64,000 nucleotides of DNA. It comes from Shewanella electrodiphila (GTDB lineage Bacteria; Pseudomonadota; Gammaproteobacteria; Enterobacterales; Shewanellaceae). The stretch spans positions 124,001-188,000 of the forward strand of contig NZ_JAKIKU010000006.1 in assembly GCF_023283985.1 (NCBI RefSeq). Direction: 5' to 3'. A model generated the notes under the pieces. It saw nothing but the letters and a program-made list of their open reading frames with translations. It was not told the origin of the DNA and did not search any database. Below are positions 28,468 through 37,176 of this stretch, one piece after another. Every line of letters begins with the position of its first letter. The first letter of the stretch is position 1. The position numbers and the translations under genes were made by a program.

Positions 28468-29822
28468 TAGTCAGCCCTCTTCTCAGCATGCTCTGCAATA
28501 ATACCAGCGCTTTGCTCTTCAAGAACTTGAACCACTGTTTTACTACGTGCTACTACGATTGCATGCATAAGCATTAATGGTAGTGCAGCAACTAGACCTT
28601 GAACAGTTGTCATCAATGCCATTGAAATACCACCAGCCATTAAGCGTGGGTCACCTGTACCGAACAATTGAATTGTTTGGAAGGTTGCAATCATACCCGT
28701 TACTGTACCTAGTAGACCCATCATTGGAGCGATAGCTGCTAGTACTTTAATGATTGAGATACGAGCTTCAAGAGCAGGTGTTTCTTTCAAAATTGCTTCG
28801 TCAAGTTTCAACTCAAGTGTTTCAACATCAACATCTTTGTTCTCTTGGTAAACCTTAAGAACACGACCTAATGCATTGTTACCTGGATTATTGATATCTT
28901 TACGTTGCGCTTTAACTTTAGCACCAACAACATATAGCGTTACTAGACGTTCAATCGAAATTAAAGCACCAAGAACAAGTAAGCCAATAATGATGTAACC
29001 AATTGGTCCACCCGCTTCAATACGTTCTTCGATTGTCGCTTTTTGAGTGAATACGCTAAGTAATACGCCACGTGCAGGGTCAACGAATAATTTTTCGTAA
29101 CCTGAAGTTGCACTAGTGAATGACTTAACACTTGAAACCTGAGCGCCACCCGGTTGTTGTGATAGTTGTTGAATTAAACCAAGGTCTGCGTTGTAAACAA
29201 CATATTGACCGTCAGCTAATAAGTTATATGCACCAACACGAATAACAGAGGTGTTCTGAACACTACCGTCTAAACCTGTAACGTCTGCATCAAAACTAAC
29301 AACTTTGCCAGATTCAACCATTTCGAAAAGCTGTGCTTCCCAAAACTGCTCTAGTTCGTTAATTTTAGGTAATTCTTTACGAGCACCTAGTTCTGCAATA
29401 AATGCATCACGACCTGGGAACTGTGCAGTAATGTTAGATGAAACTAACTTACCAGCAAAATCACCGGCTTCACCTTTAACAACACCAAACATTTCGCCTA
29501 AATCACCAGAAGCAATCTTACGATCTTCTTCTAGTTGGGCAATTTTACGTTCGTTGTCAGTAAAAGCTTGAGCTAAATCTTTACCACGTTGAGTTTCAGC
29601 AGCTAAAGCTGATTTTTCACGCTTTAAAAGAGCCGCTTTATCGCCACGCTCATTCAAAAACTCTGCTTCACGCTTTTTGTTTGTTTTACTTGCGTTTGCA
29701 CGATCTGTTTGTACTTGTTTCAACAATTGTTCAATCGTCTTTGGTGCATCAGCAGCACTAACCATTCCAGACGTTAGTGACAGAGTTGCAGCAACGATTG
29801 CTGTAGTAATAAACTTTTTCAT
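28467..29822 (-). CDS. ttpC: TtpC-like MotA/TolQ/ExbB protein with long periplasmic N-terminal part
   Basis: Protein of 451 residues. A cleavable signal peptide (about 1-23, ending VSAADA) is followed by a coiled-coil-rich periplasmic region (about 25-255) with many Lys/Glu. A C-terminal ExbB-type channel domain (about 270-440) contains APMMGLLGTVTGMIATFQ and GISMALMTTVQGLVAALPLM. This build matches TtpC of the Vibrio TonB2 systems, which is required with ExbB2, ExbD2 and TonB2 for siderophore uptake there. One base overlaps exbB downstream, and one base overlaps DUF3450 upstream. Confidence 0.92.
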   Translation of the reverse strand: MKKFITTAIVAATLSLTSGMVSAADAPKTIEQLLKQVQTDRANASKTNKKREAEFLNERGDKAALLKREKSALAAETQRGKDLAQAFTDNERKIAQLEEDRKIASGDLGEMFGVVKGEAGDFAGKLVSSNITAQFPGRDAFIAELGARKELPKINELEQFWEAQLFEMVESGKVVSFDADVTGLDGSVQNTSVIRVGAYNLLADGQYVVYNADLGLIQQLSQQPGGAQVSSVKSFTSATSGYEKLFVDPARGVLLSVFTQKATIEERIEAGGPIGYIIIGLLVLGALISIERLVTLYVVGAKVKAQRKDINNPGNNALGRVLKVYQENKDVDVETLELKLDEAILKETPALEARISIIKVLAAIAPMMGLLGTVTGMIATFQTIQLFGTGDPRLMAGGISMALMTTVQGLVAALPLMLMHAIVVARSKTVVQVLEEQSAGIIAEHAEKRAD

Positions 29823-30604
29823 TATTGCGCAGCCTCCGCAGCAGGGATTGGTAAGGCGAATAGATCAGGAGCACCTTGACCACGAGCCTGTTTAATTGCT
29901 TTGCTTAAGTTACGAAGATAGCTATCTTCTAACTTATCCCAGCTTTTAGAATCTTCGTTATACATCCAAGCCGACTTTTGATCTTGGCTTTGAGCATATA
30001 AACTTACTCGACCGAAATTTAAGAAATCAACTAGGATTTCTTTACCGTCAAGTTCTAATTGGCCTGTTTCTGCAATAAGTTTTGAACCGTATTCACGTTC
30101 AATATTGTATGCATCAAGGATTAAACGGTACTTTTCAGCTAATGTAACTTCAGCACTGTTTAATGTATCTTTTAAGCGTTGAACACGAGTTTCACGCGCT
30201 TCAAGATTGAATGGTAGGTCTAAAGCAATGAATTGCTCTAGTGCATCAACCATTTTAAACATTAAAGGAACAACACCTTGTCTAAGAGCATCAACACCGT
30301 CGATATCATCTTGAATTAGTTTCATAGTTGCTTCTTGATCTGCAACTAAGCCTGCAACGTAATCGTTGTATGATTTAAGAGACTCACGTTCATCAGCAAC
30401 TGAGCCATACTCAAATAGCATGTCTTGTGCTTGATCAAAATATTTGTCTACTTTGTTTTGCGACGCAGCAGCATCTGTATGAATCTTAGTATCTGCTTTT
30501 TGTACATCGCTTAGAGGATCTGCAATCACGAAGTTGCTGCTAGCTAATGCAAGCGCGCCAACAAGTGCAGTAGCGATTTTTGTTCTATTGCTTACCTTGG
30601 ACAT
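29822..30604 (-). CDS. DUF3450 periplasmic coiled-coil protein, first gene of the TonB2 operon
   Basis: Exported protein of 260 residues. I chose the ATG at 30602-30604, with GGGA just upstream, over a TTG three codons earlier. The signal peptide ends near VIADP (about 28). The mature part is helical with heptad character (about 45-130). It matches DUF3450 proteins that precede TtpC in Shewanella and Vibrio. Function is unknown, but the constant linkage points to a periplasmic accessory of the TonB2 motor. Confidence 0.87.
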   Translation of the reverse strand: MSKVSNRTKIATALVGALALASSNFVIADPLSDVQKADTKIHTDAAASQNKVDKYFDQAQDMLFEYGSVADERESLKSYNDYVAGLVADQEATMKLIQDDIDGVDALRQGVVPLMFKMVDALEQFIALDLPFNLEARETRVQRLKDTLNSAEVTLAEKYRLILDAYNIEREYGSKLIAETGQLELDGKEILVDFLNFGRVSLYAQSQDQKSAWMYNEDSKSWDKLEDSYLRNLSKAIKQARGQGAPDLFALPIPAAEAAQ

Positions 30605-31157
30605 AGTTCCCAACCAATTTATAGTGAATTAGAAAGCTTAACTAATGAGTAACAACCAAGATTAATTTGTTAATCTTTGTTGCTGCTACTAAGTCTATCT
30701 TTCTCTTGTGATTGTTAGTTTTTTCTTCCCTATTCTATACCTGCTAAGGCATAGACCCGCTCGCATCATTTCACAATATGTTGACCTGTGTCAACAATTG
30801 AGAACATCAAAACAGCCATAAAGAAGTGTTTCATTTAAACTCACTACTGAAAGCTCAATTTATACACATATCAAAAAGGTTCTTACTTTGAGAAATAGAT
30901 TAGAAATATCCAGTAAGCTCAAAATCACTTCAACAGGAGTAAATATCATCTCATCACATTAATAAAATGGCTCAGTACGCCAATAATATAAATGGAAAAA
31001 TGTGTAATGGATAAACTCTCTTCGAATAAACATGCAGTTTAATCTTATTTATCCTTTCAAAATAAATATAAAAGTAAAGACAATTACCACAAGTAGTAAG
31101 GATTACCTCCGTAATAAAATAAACATCAACAATGATAAAATCACCTATTCAGAACAT
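30605..31157. other. About 550-base region upstream of the TonB2 operon
   Basis: No ORF or RNA is supported. It holds the promoter region of the minus-strand TonB2 operon and one clean palindrome (30779-30796, separate entry). The remainder is AT-rich without clear structure. Confidence 0.6.
30779..30796. promoter_or_regulatory. FNR/CRP-family-like palindrome before the TonB2 operon
   Basis: TGTTGAC, four bases, GTCAACA: perfect seven-base arms. The core TTGA, six bases, TCAA fits the FNR/FixK/EtrA class (TTGAT-N4-ATCAA) with C/G in place of T/A at the inner position. It lies about 175 bases before the DUF3450 start. The regulator is inferred only. Confidence 0.4.
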
Positions 31158-31188
31158 AAAAAAATGGCTGAACAAATTCAGCCATTTT
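31158..31188 (-). terminator. Terminator after the DUF547 gene
   Basis: Twelve-base perfect stem AAAATGGCTGAA/TTCAGCCATTTT, loop of four, with T continuing on the minus strand. Confidence 0.88.
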
Positions 31189-31206
31189 GATAAAAACAAA
31201 TTATCT

Positions 31207-32382
31207 CTATTGTTCTTCAGTCTTAATGTCAGTTATTGTTACTTCACCAGCATTCTCTAATCGAATCTCATCAACTTTCATCAACATTTCAATTTGTTCA
31301 GGTGAAAAACGACCATAAGTAACACCTCTGTCAGAATAGACTTCAGCAGCTAGCCCTAAGGTCGGAGTTGATGCATTAGGAACCCCTTCTCCTTTTCCGC
31401 CAGAAGTGATGCCAACAGAATCCATTAATGCTGCGCTATTTGCTGCACTAGACATACCTCGACTTTTCTGAGATTTAAAAAGGTCAGTTATTTTCCAATC
31501 ATTAATATTTGGTTTAAGCGTCGGGCCTTCTCTTAAATAATTACTCATTGTTCCATGAATATATTTACTTAAATGTGCAGTTAAGTCTGATTGGAACTCT
31601 GGAAAGTACTTCTCTTTTCTCTCATAGAGACTTGAAACTCTAAAGGTACTTTTTCCTTGGGAGTAAGTGCCTCGATTAGAGTTAATGAATTCACTAGCAT
31701 TAGACCTTAAATTCTGATAAACATTTCGGGAGGTAAAAGCATTTTTACGAATGCTTGGTCCTCCTACATTTCCCTGGTACATACCGTATATGATTATTGG
31801 GTTAGCATCATAATTTTTAAATAATATTTCATTTTCAATATCATTTAAACTTAGTTCAACACCCTCAATAGTCAGAGTTTTCTTTGAAAATATAGTTTCA
31901 TCATCTTCAAATTCATCATCTATTTTCTTTATTGGGTACATGTCAATTAGCTCAATTAACACGGTTAAATTATACAAATTTAACCAATAAGCTAATTGTT
32001 CATCTCGATTAAGCTTACTTAATGAAACCTCACTAGGGACAGTTTCAAGACTTTTCTGAATATTTTCTAATAATACCTGATTATCATCATCTTGAAATTG
32101 TTCATAAAAAAAACGGTTTCCCTCTAAAGCTGTTAATTTATTAATCCTTACCTTCATTCTTGTGCCAATAGAGGCATTAGATTCTTTAGCTTTAGCTCTA
32201 GTTGACTGCCCAACAGCGAGTACGCTGGCTTTCAATACCGCATCGTAATCATCATATAAAATTTCAACGTTTGAATTTGCATCGTATTTAGAGAACTTGT
32301 CAGAAATCTCACTCGCTATAACACCTGTGCAAGTTAACAGTGCAACATTTAAACACATTAATTGAGTTGTTATTTTTTTCAT
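31207..32382 (-). CDS. DUF547 family exported protein
   Basis: Predicted exported protein of 391 residues. I chose the ATG at 32380-32382 (MKKITTQLMCLN), which gives a signal peptide ending near GVIASE; a longer in-frame start crosses the hairpin at 32408-32433. The DUF547 core is visible as LNRDEQLAYWLNLYNLTVL and LSLNDIENEILF with the following YGMYQGNVGGPSIRKNAF. DUF547 may belong to a papain-like/transglutaminase group, but no activity can be claimed. It follows the TonB-dependent receptor gene on the same strand. Confidence 0.82.
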   Translation of the reverse strand: MKKITTQLMCLNVALLTCTGVIASEISDKFSKYDANSNVEILYDDYDAVLKASVLAVGQSTRAKAKESNASIGTRMKVRINKLTALEGNRFFYEQFQDDDNQVLLENIQKSLETVPSEVSLSKLNRDEQLAYWLNLYNLTVLIELIDMYPIKKIDDEFEDDETIFSKKTLTIEGVELSLNDIENEILFKNYDANPIIIYGMYQGNVGGPSIRKNAFTSRNVYQNLRSNASEFINSNRGTYSQGKSTFRVSSLYERKEKYFPEFQSDLTAHLSKYIHGTMSNYLREGPTLKPNINDWKITDLFKSQKSRGMSSAANSAALMDSVGITSGGKGEGVPNASTPTLGLAAEVYSDRGVTYGRFSPEQIEMLMKVDEIRLENAGEVTITDIKTEEQ

Positions 32383-32407
32383 AATTGAATCCATTCGAAT
32401 TTGAAAT

Positions 32408-32433
32408 AAAAATGGCCTCATAAGAGGCCATTT
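32408..32433 (-). terminator. Hairpin between the TonB-dependent receptor and DUF547 genes
   Basis: Perfect ten-base stem AAATGGCCTC/GAGGCCATTT with a four-base loop, then TTTATT on the minus strand. It may terminate most receptor transcripts and let some pass into the DUF547 gene. Confidence 0.7.
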
Positions 32434-32460
32434 ATCAATGAAAATATTTATACAATAATT

Positions 32461-35313
32461 TTAGAACTTCAATGTTGCACTTGCATGTAAGTAACGACCT
32501 AACGTGTCATAGAAACCAGAAACTTGGTTACCATTTGACGCTAGTGTATTACCAACCATTGGAGGCTCTTTATCAAGAAGGTTATTAACACCTGCTTGTA
32601 AAGATAAATTATCAGTGATGTAGAATGTACCGATTAAATCAAAGTAGTTTTGAGCATCGATACCATCAGCGACTAAAGTATCTACTGGGTTAGTTGATGT
32701 GTAATCAACTTCGCCATAGTAGCGCCATTTAGCAGTAGCCATCCACCAAGTGTCCATACCATAGCTAATAGAAAGGTTATGTCTCCACTTAGGTTGAGCA
32801 AAACAATCTACACTAATATTACCTGAACAATCGTAAGTTAGCTCATCAAGACCTGATACAGGCTCAACTTCTTTCTTGATGTTATAACTACCAATTAATT
32901 TCGTAGATAAAGTACCACCAAATAAATCTGTAACATGGTTAGCACTTAAATCAACACCCTGCCAATGACGACCACCAAGATTAGAAGTTAGGTTGTTTAC
33001 GAAACCAGTTTCACCAATCCATAAACTACCTGCTGCACTACGATTGACACTATCACAGAATAAATTATCATTAATACAGGCATCTAATGATAGTTGAGCA
33101 CCTGGTGTACCAATTACATCTGTAACTTCAATATCCCAGTAATCAAGAGCAAAGCCAAGACTATCAAATGGCTGACCAACTAAACCTACCGTATAAGTGT
33201 CAGCCGTTTCTGGTTTAACTTCAGGGTTACCACCACCAAATTGGTTGTATTGACCCGCTGGTGAAGCAGAGATATTACCGTATTGCGCTGCAGTTACACC
33301 AGAGCGAGCACAAGCTTCTGCTGATGCAGATGGAGTTGTTCCAGTACATGCATCATTACCACTCCACAAACCTACACTTTGTGCTGAGAATAACTCGGCA
33401 ACATTTGGAGCACGGATTGCACGGTTATAACTACCACGTACCTTCCAGTTTTCGAGTACACCCCAATCAATACCGACTTTGTAAGTAGGCTCTTTACCTG
33501 AAGTACTGTAATCAGAGTAACGACCACCTAATTCTAAGATTAGGCTATCAACTAAGAATACATCTTCAACTAAAGGAATACTTAATTCACCAAATATTTC
33601 ATTAACATCATATCCACCGTTCAGGCTTGGCGTTGGACCACCCTGACCAAGTAGTAAACCTTCTTCGAAAACTTCATCAGAAAGTCTATCGAATTCAACT
33701 TCTCTTCTTTCGAAACCTAATACTGCAGCAATTGGGTTTTCAGAGCTAGGTAAAGCAAAATCAAACTCACCAGTTACGAATGCGTTGTAAACTACTTGAG
33801 TAGTTACACCTGAAAGCATTGCTGTACCAGTTAACTGACCTGCAGCTTCTTCTGTTACGCCATTATAAGTAAATACTTCATAAGGAATACATTCATCAGT
33901 ACATTCATCAGAACCGATTGCGCCAATTGCAGTACCGATACGAGGACCAAAGAAATCATTTACATAGCCAGCTCGTGAGCTTGTTTGGCCGTGTACATAA
34001 CTTACATCGTACGACCAATTATCATTAATGTAACCGTCAGCACCGACTACGATACGGAAAGAGTTATGTTCTAGTAATGAAGCACGAGGGCCGCCCTCTA
34101 CGTTACGTTTACCAATATATGCAACGAATTGATCATCAGCACCGATACCGAAAGCATCTTGTAATTGTGTTTTTTGGCCATCGCTTAATAAAGGATTATT
34201 AAAATCTAAAAGATATTCTTCGTTAAAGAATGTACCAGACTCAGCGATTTGAGCATTGGTGTTATCATTCATGTACGAAACTTCTAAATAAGGGTGGAAG
34301 TTTTCGTTTACTTCATAATCAACAAATGCACCCATAGTGTAACGTTCATCAGGGCGTTGAAAATGGTTAACTGGAGCATAGTTATAACGGTTTGTTCCAT
34401 CATCTGGAGTGAAACCATTATTTTCGTTTAAGCCCCAAAAAAGCTCATTAGTGTAATCAACTGCACCATCTACAACTGGGTAGAAGAAGAAGTTTGGAAC
34501 AACAGCGTTAGCAGAACCACCACAAGAAGTACCAGCACCATTCAATGCACAAGAAGAGTAATCACGTGAACCTTGTAGTAACTCATCTGTCTTTTTCCAA
34601 GTAGCGTAAACAGTTGCATGACCTTTACCATCAGCAAAAGAACTACCCATAGTCACATCGATATTAAAAGTTTTACCATCAATACCAGAGCTACCTGTAG
34701 GGTATTCAAAATTTCTATCATCCATTAAACCTTGGATGTAGCTGTTATCATTATCATGCTGATAACCAGAAGCACCAACATTTACTTGGAAACCTTCAAA
34801 TTCATCATTCATTACAAAGTTAACAACACCCGCAACAGCGTCAGCACCGTAAGTAGATGAACCACCACCAGTTAATACTTCAACACGTTTGATTAACGCA
34901 GCAGGAATTTGGTTAACATCAGGAGATTGTGAGTAAACACCACCTGACGGCAAACGACGACCATTTACAAGAACTAGAGTACGGTTAGCACCCAAACCAC
35001 GTAAATCAAGTGTCGCGGTACCAGAAGCGCCGTTTGATGAAAGTGAGTTTTCTGATGTTTCGATCTGAGGCAGGTTATTCATAATGTCTTCGACATTGGT
35101 AAAACCGGCTAATTTAATATCTTCAGCTGTTGTAATATGAACTGGAGTAGAGGTTTCAATATCTGTACGTTTAATACGTGAACCTGTTACTTCGATACGT
35201 TCAACTTTAGCGCCTTCTTCAGCAGCAAAAGCTACCGGTGAACTAAGTGCTGCCGCAGCTGCACCGCTAATCATTGCTAGACGCACTGATTTCGCTAATA
35301 AATTCTTATGCAT
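32461..35313 (-). CDS. TonB-dependent outer-membrane receptor
   Basis: Outer-membrane 22-strand barrel importer of 950 residues, driven by TonB. I chose the ATG at 35311-35313 (MHKNLLAKSVRLAMISG) with AGGGAG seven bases before it. The signal peptide ends at AFAAEE (about 31). A TonB-box-like VERIEVTGSRI precedes the plug domain (about 50-165), which has LDLRGLGANRTLVLVNGRRLP. The barrel ends in the C-terminal aromatic HASATLKF. No siderophore- or heme-specific motif is seen, so the substrate is open. It lies between a porin and the TonB2 operon, which suggests it is a client of that TonB. Confidence 0.92.
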   Translation of the reverse strand: MHKNLLAKSVRLAMISGAAAAALSSPVAFAAEEGAKVERIEVTGSRIKRTDIETSTPVHITTAEDIKLAGFTNVEDIMNNLPQIETSENSLSSNGASGTATLDLRGLGANRTLVLVNGRRLPSGGVYSQSPDVNQIPAALIKRVEVLTGGGSSTYGADAVAGVVNFVMNDEFEGFQVNVGASGYQHDNDNSYIQGLMDDRNFEYPTGSSGIDGKTFNIDVTMGSSFADGKGHATVYATWKKTDELLQGSRDYSSCALNGAGTSCGGSANAVVPNFFFYPVVDGAVDYTNELFWGLNENNGFTPDDGTNRYNYAPVNHFQRPDERYTMGAFVDYEVNENFHPYLEVSYMNDNTNAQIAESGTFFNEEYLLDFNNPLLSDGQKTQLQDAFGIGADDQFVAYIGKRNVEGGPRASLLEHNSFRIVVGADGYINDNWSYDVSYVHGQTSSRAGYVNDFFGPRIGTAIGAIGSDECTDECIPYEVFTYNGVTEEAAGQLTGTAMLSGVTTQVVYNAFVTGEFDFALPSSENPIAAVLGFERREVEFDRLSDEVFEEGLLLGQGGPTPSLNGGYDVNEIFGELSIPLVEDVFLVDSLILELGGRYSDYSTSGKEPTYKVGIDWGVLENWKVRGSYNRAIRAPNVAELFSAQSVGLWSGNDACTGTTPSASAEACARSGVTAAQYGNISASPAGQYNQFGGGNPEVKPETADTYTVGLVGQPFDSLGFALDYWDIEVTDVIGTPGAQLSLDACINDNLFCDSVNRSAAGSLWIGETGFVNNLTSNLGGRHWQGVDLSANHVTDLFGGTLSTKLIGSYNIKKEVEPVSGLDELTYDCSGNISVDCFAQPKWRHNLSISYGMDTWWMATAKWRYYGEVDYTSTNPVDTLVADGIDAQNYFDLIGTFYITDNLSLQAGVNNLLDKEPPMVGNTLASNGNQVSGFYDTLGRYLHASATLKF

Positions 35314-35713
35314 TGTCAATCTCCCTGGACTTATATCTTTCTTATTTTTCCAACTGAACAAAATCAAGTTGGTGAATGTGTGCGAGTTACACCGCTACTA
35401 CATTTCAAGAGCAATAAAATCACAAATAAAACATTTATTCAACATATGTTTCATTAACATAACGAGAGATTGAGGCATTAACGCAGTTGATCTGTTCAAA
35501 TATATGAACACAAACAGAGTTATACTCTGCAACACCCATTCAACCATTTGAAAATAAACAATTAAATTAATCACCATTAAAAACGCTTAATGTTAAAAAT
35601 TTGTTCCTATCTGGTTCTTTTTTAAGCTCTAACAAGTAGAAGATATGCCTAATAAAAGCACAAAGCATGTACAAGTAATTAACATTTGTTGTTTCATTCA
35701 TAAAAAAAAGGCC
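35314..35713. other. 400-base gap between porin and TonB-dependent receptor
   Basis: Promoter region of the receptor (minus strand). It holds one palindrome (35493-35510) and otherwise AT-rich sequence without a supported gene. Confidence 0.5.
35493..35510. promoter_or_regulatory. Palindrome before the TonB-dependent receptor
   Basis: TGTTCA, six bases, TGAACA with perfect six-base arms, about 180 bases before the receptor start codon. It looks like a dimeric repressor or activator site; the factor is unknown. Confidence 0.35.
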
Positions 35714-35742
35714 AAAAAAAACACCCTTAAGAGGGTGTTTTT
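35714..35742 (-). terminator. Terminator after the porin gene
   Basis: Stem AAAAACACCCT/AGGGTGTTTTT with a four-base loop and T run on the minus strand. Confidence 0.85.
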
Positions 35743-35765
35743 CAGTTTAAAAGCGGCTAGTGCGA

Positions 35766-36953
35766 TTAAAGCACGTAACGAATACCGAAACCAATTCCGT
35801 CATCGTCAGATAACTTCATTGCAGCTTCTTCACTTCCACTAAAGTCGCTGTTATCAACACGACCTTCTAAGTAGATAACTGTATTAGCATCCCAGATGTA
35901 ATGTAGGCCAGCAACTGTGAATTGACGCTTAAACGTATCACCGTTGTAATCTGCTTTATATTCATCACCAGCATCTAAGATGTTGTATGAAAGGAACGCA
36001 CGAATGTTGTTATCAAAACGGTATGATAAAAGCGTTTCCACGCCATAAGCTTCAGAAATCAGACGACCTAGATTATCTGTATCATGGAATTCTTGTTTGC
36101 TGTAGTTAGCCGCTGCGTATAGGCCTTCAGCATCCCAACCACCGTAAGTTAAACCGAAGCCATAAATGATATCAGTTTCTTCGATTTTTTCATTTTCAAC
36201 TGTAGAACCTTTAAACTCACCTACGTTAACACCTGCAGTAACAACAAAGTTGTCAGTGGCTTGGTAAGTTAATGCTAAGCCGTAAGTGTTGTTGTATTCA
36301 ACGGTCGCAACAGTTTGTTGAGCACTGATCAATGGCGCTGTAGGATTTTCAGGGTTGATACTGCCATCTGAAAGCACATCGAATTCATCTTGTTTAAGCT
36401 GTGCTTGGACTGCAAAACTAAAATCACCGAATGCATTACGGTATTGAACTGTTTTGTCACCACGACCGGTACCGTTTACAGAACCATCACCTTTGTTGTA
36501 CGTGTAAGTACCAGATGCATCACCATCCCATACAAAGCCATAGTTAGTGTTGTAAACTACGTCGTACCAAGCACCCCACTGCTTACCAATTGTCACTGAA
36601 CCGTAAGTGTCATGATTCACACCAACATAACCTAAACGGTTAGCTAGGAAGTCACCATTTTCATAAGACAATTGGTCATTGTTGTACTGGATTTTACTGT
36701 CACCGAAAGGATTTACGCCCCACTCTAATTTAGCAAATGCATTCCAGCCATCACCCATTTGGCGATCGAAACCGAAATTAATACGTGAAGCGCCATTTAC
36801 AACTTCAGTATCACCTTGTCCGTGATATACACGCGCATCAATAAATCCGCCGATTTCTACAGCGTTTTTATCATCTTTATAGATTTCGATAGCTGAAGCT
36901 GCAGGTACGAACATAACAGTTGCAAGTGCTGAAGCGATTAAAGTCTTTTTCAT
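35766..36953 (-). CDS. Outer-membrane porin (Gram-negative porin family)
   Basis: Trimeric-type porin of 395 residues. I chose the ATG at 36951-36953 (MKKTLIASALATVMF) because it gives a signal peptide cut after ASA (about 20). Upstream in-frame codons to 37055 add no family sequence. The mature protein starts IEIYKDDKNAVEIGGFIDAR, and typical porin segments follow: WNAFAKLEWG, NRLGYVGVNHDTYGSVTIGKQWGAWYD and the C-terminal GIGFGIRYVL. It lies beside the TonB-dependent receptor and may share its condition of expression. Confidence 0.93.
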   Translation of the reverse strand: MKKTLIASALATVMFVPAASAIEIYKDDKNAVEIGGFIDARVYHGQGDTEVVNGASRINFGFDRQMGDGWNAFAKLEWGVNPFGDSKIQYNNDQLSYENGDFLANRLGYVGVNHDTYGSVTIGKQWGAWYDVVYNTNYGFVWDGDASGTYTYNKGDGSVNGTGRGDKTVQYRNAFGDFSFAVQAQLKQDEFDVLSDGSINPENPTAPLISAQQTVATVEYNNTYGLALTYQATDNFVVTAGVNVGEFKGSTVENEKIEETDIIYGFGLTYGGWDAEGLYAAANYSKQEFHDTDNLGRLISEAYGVETLLSYRFDNNIRAFLSYNILDAGDEYKADYNGDTFKRQFTVAGLHYIWDANTVIYLEGRVDNSDFSGSEEAAMKLSDDDGIGFGIRYVL

Positions 36954-37176
36954 TAAGCTAAACCTTCCCATTTTATTTTCATCATAATTTCTGATAACAG
37001 TCCATTTTGTTTGTATTATCCTTTCATCAAAGGCTAGCATGCTGAAATATATCAAAACAAAGAAATGCGTGCTTTTTACGCCTGAATAAACTAAAACAAC
37101 ACATCAAACAGCACAATCAACTACCAAACCACTCAAAAATAGTAACGATTTACCACAAACGCAATATTAAGTAACA

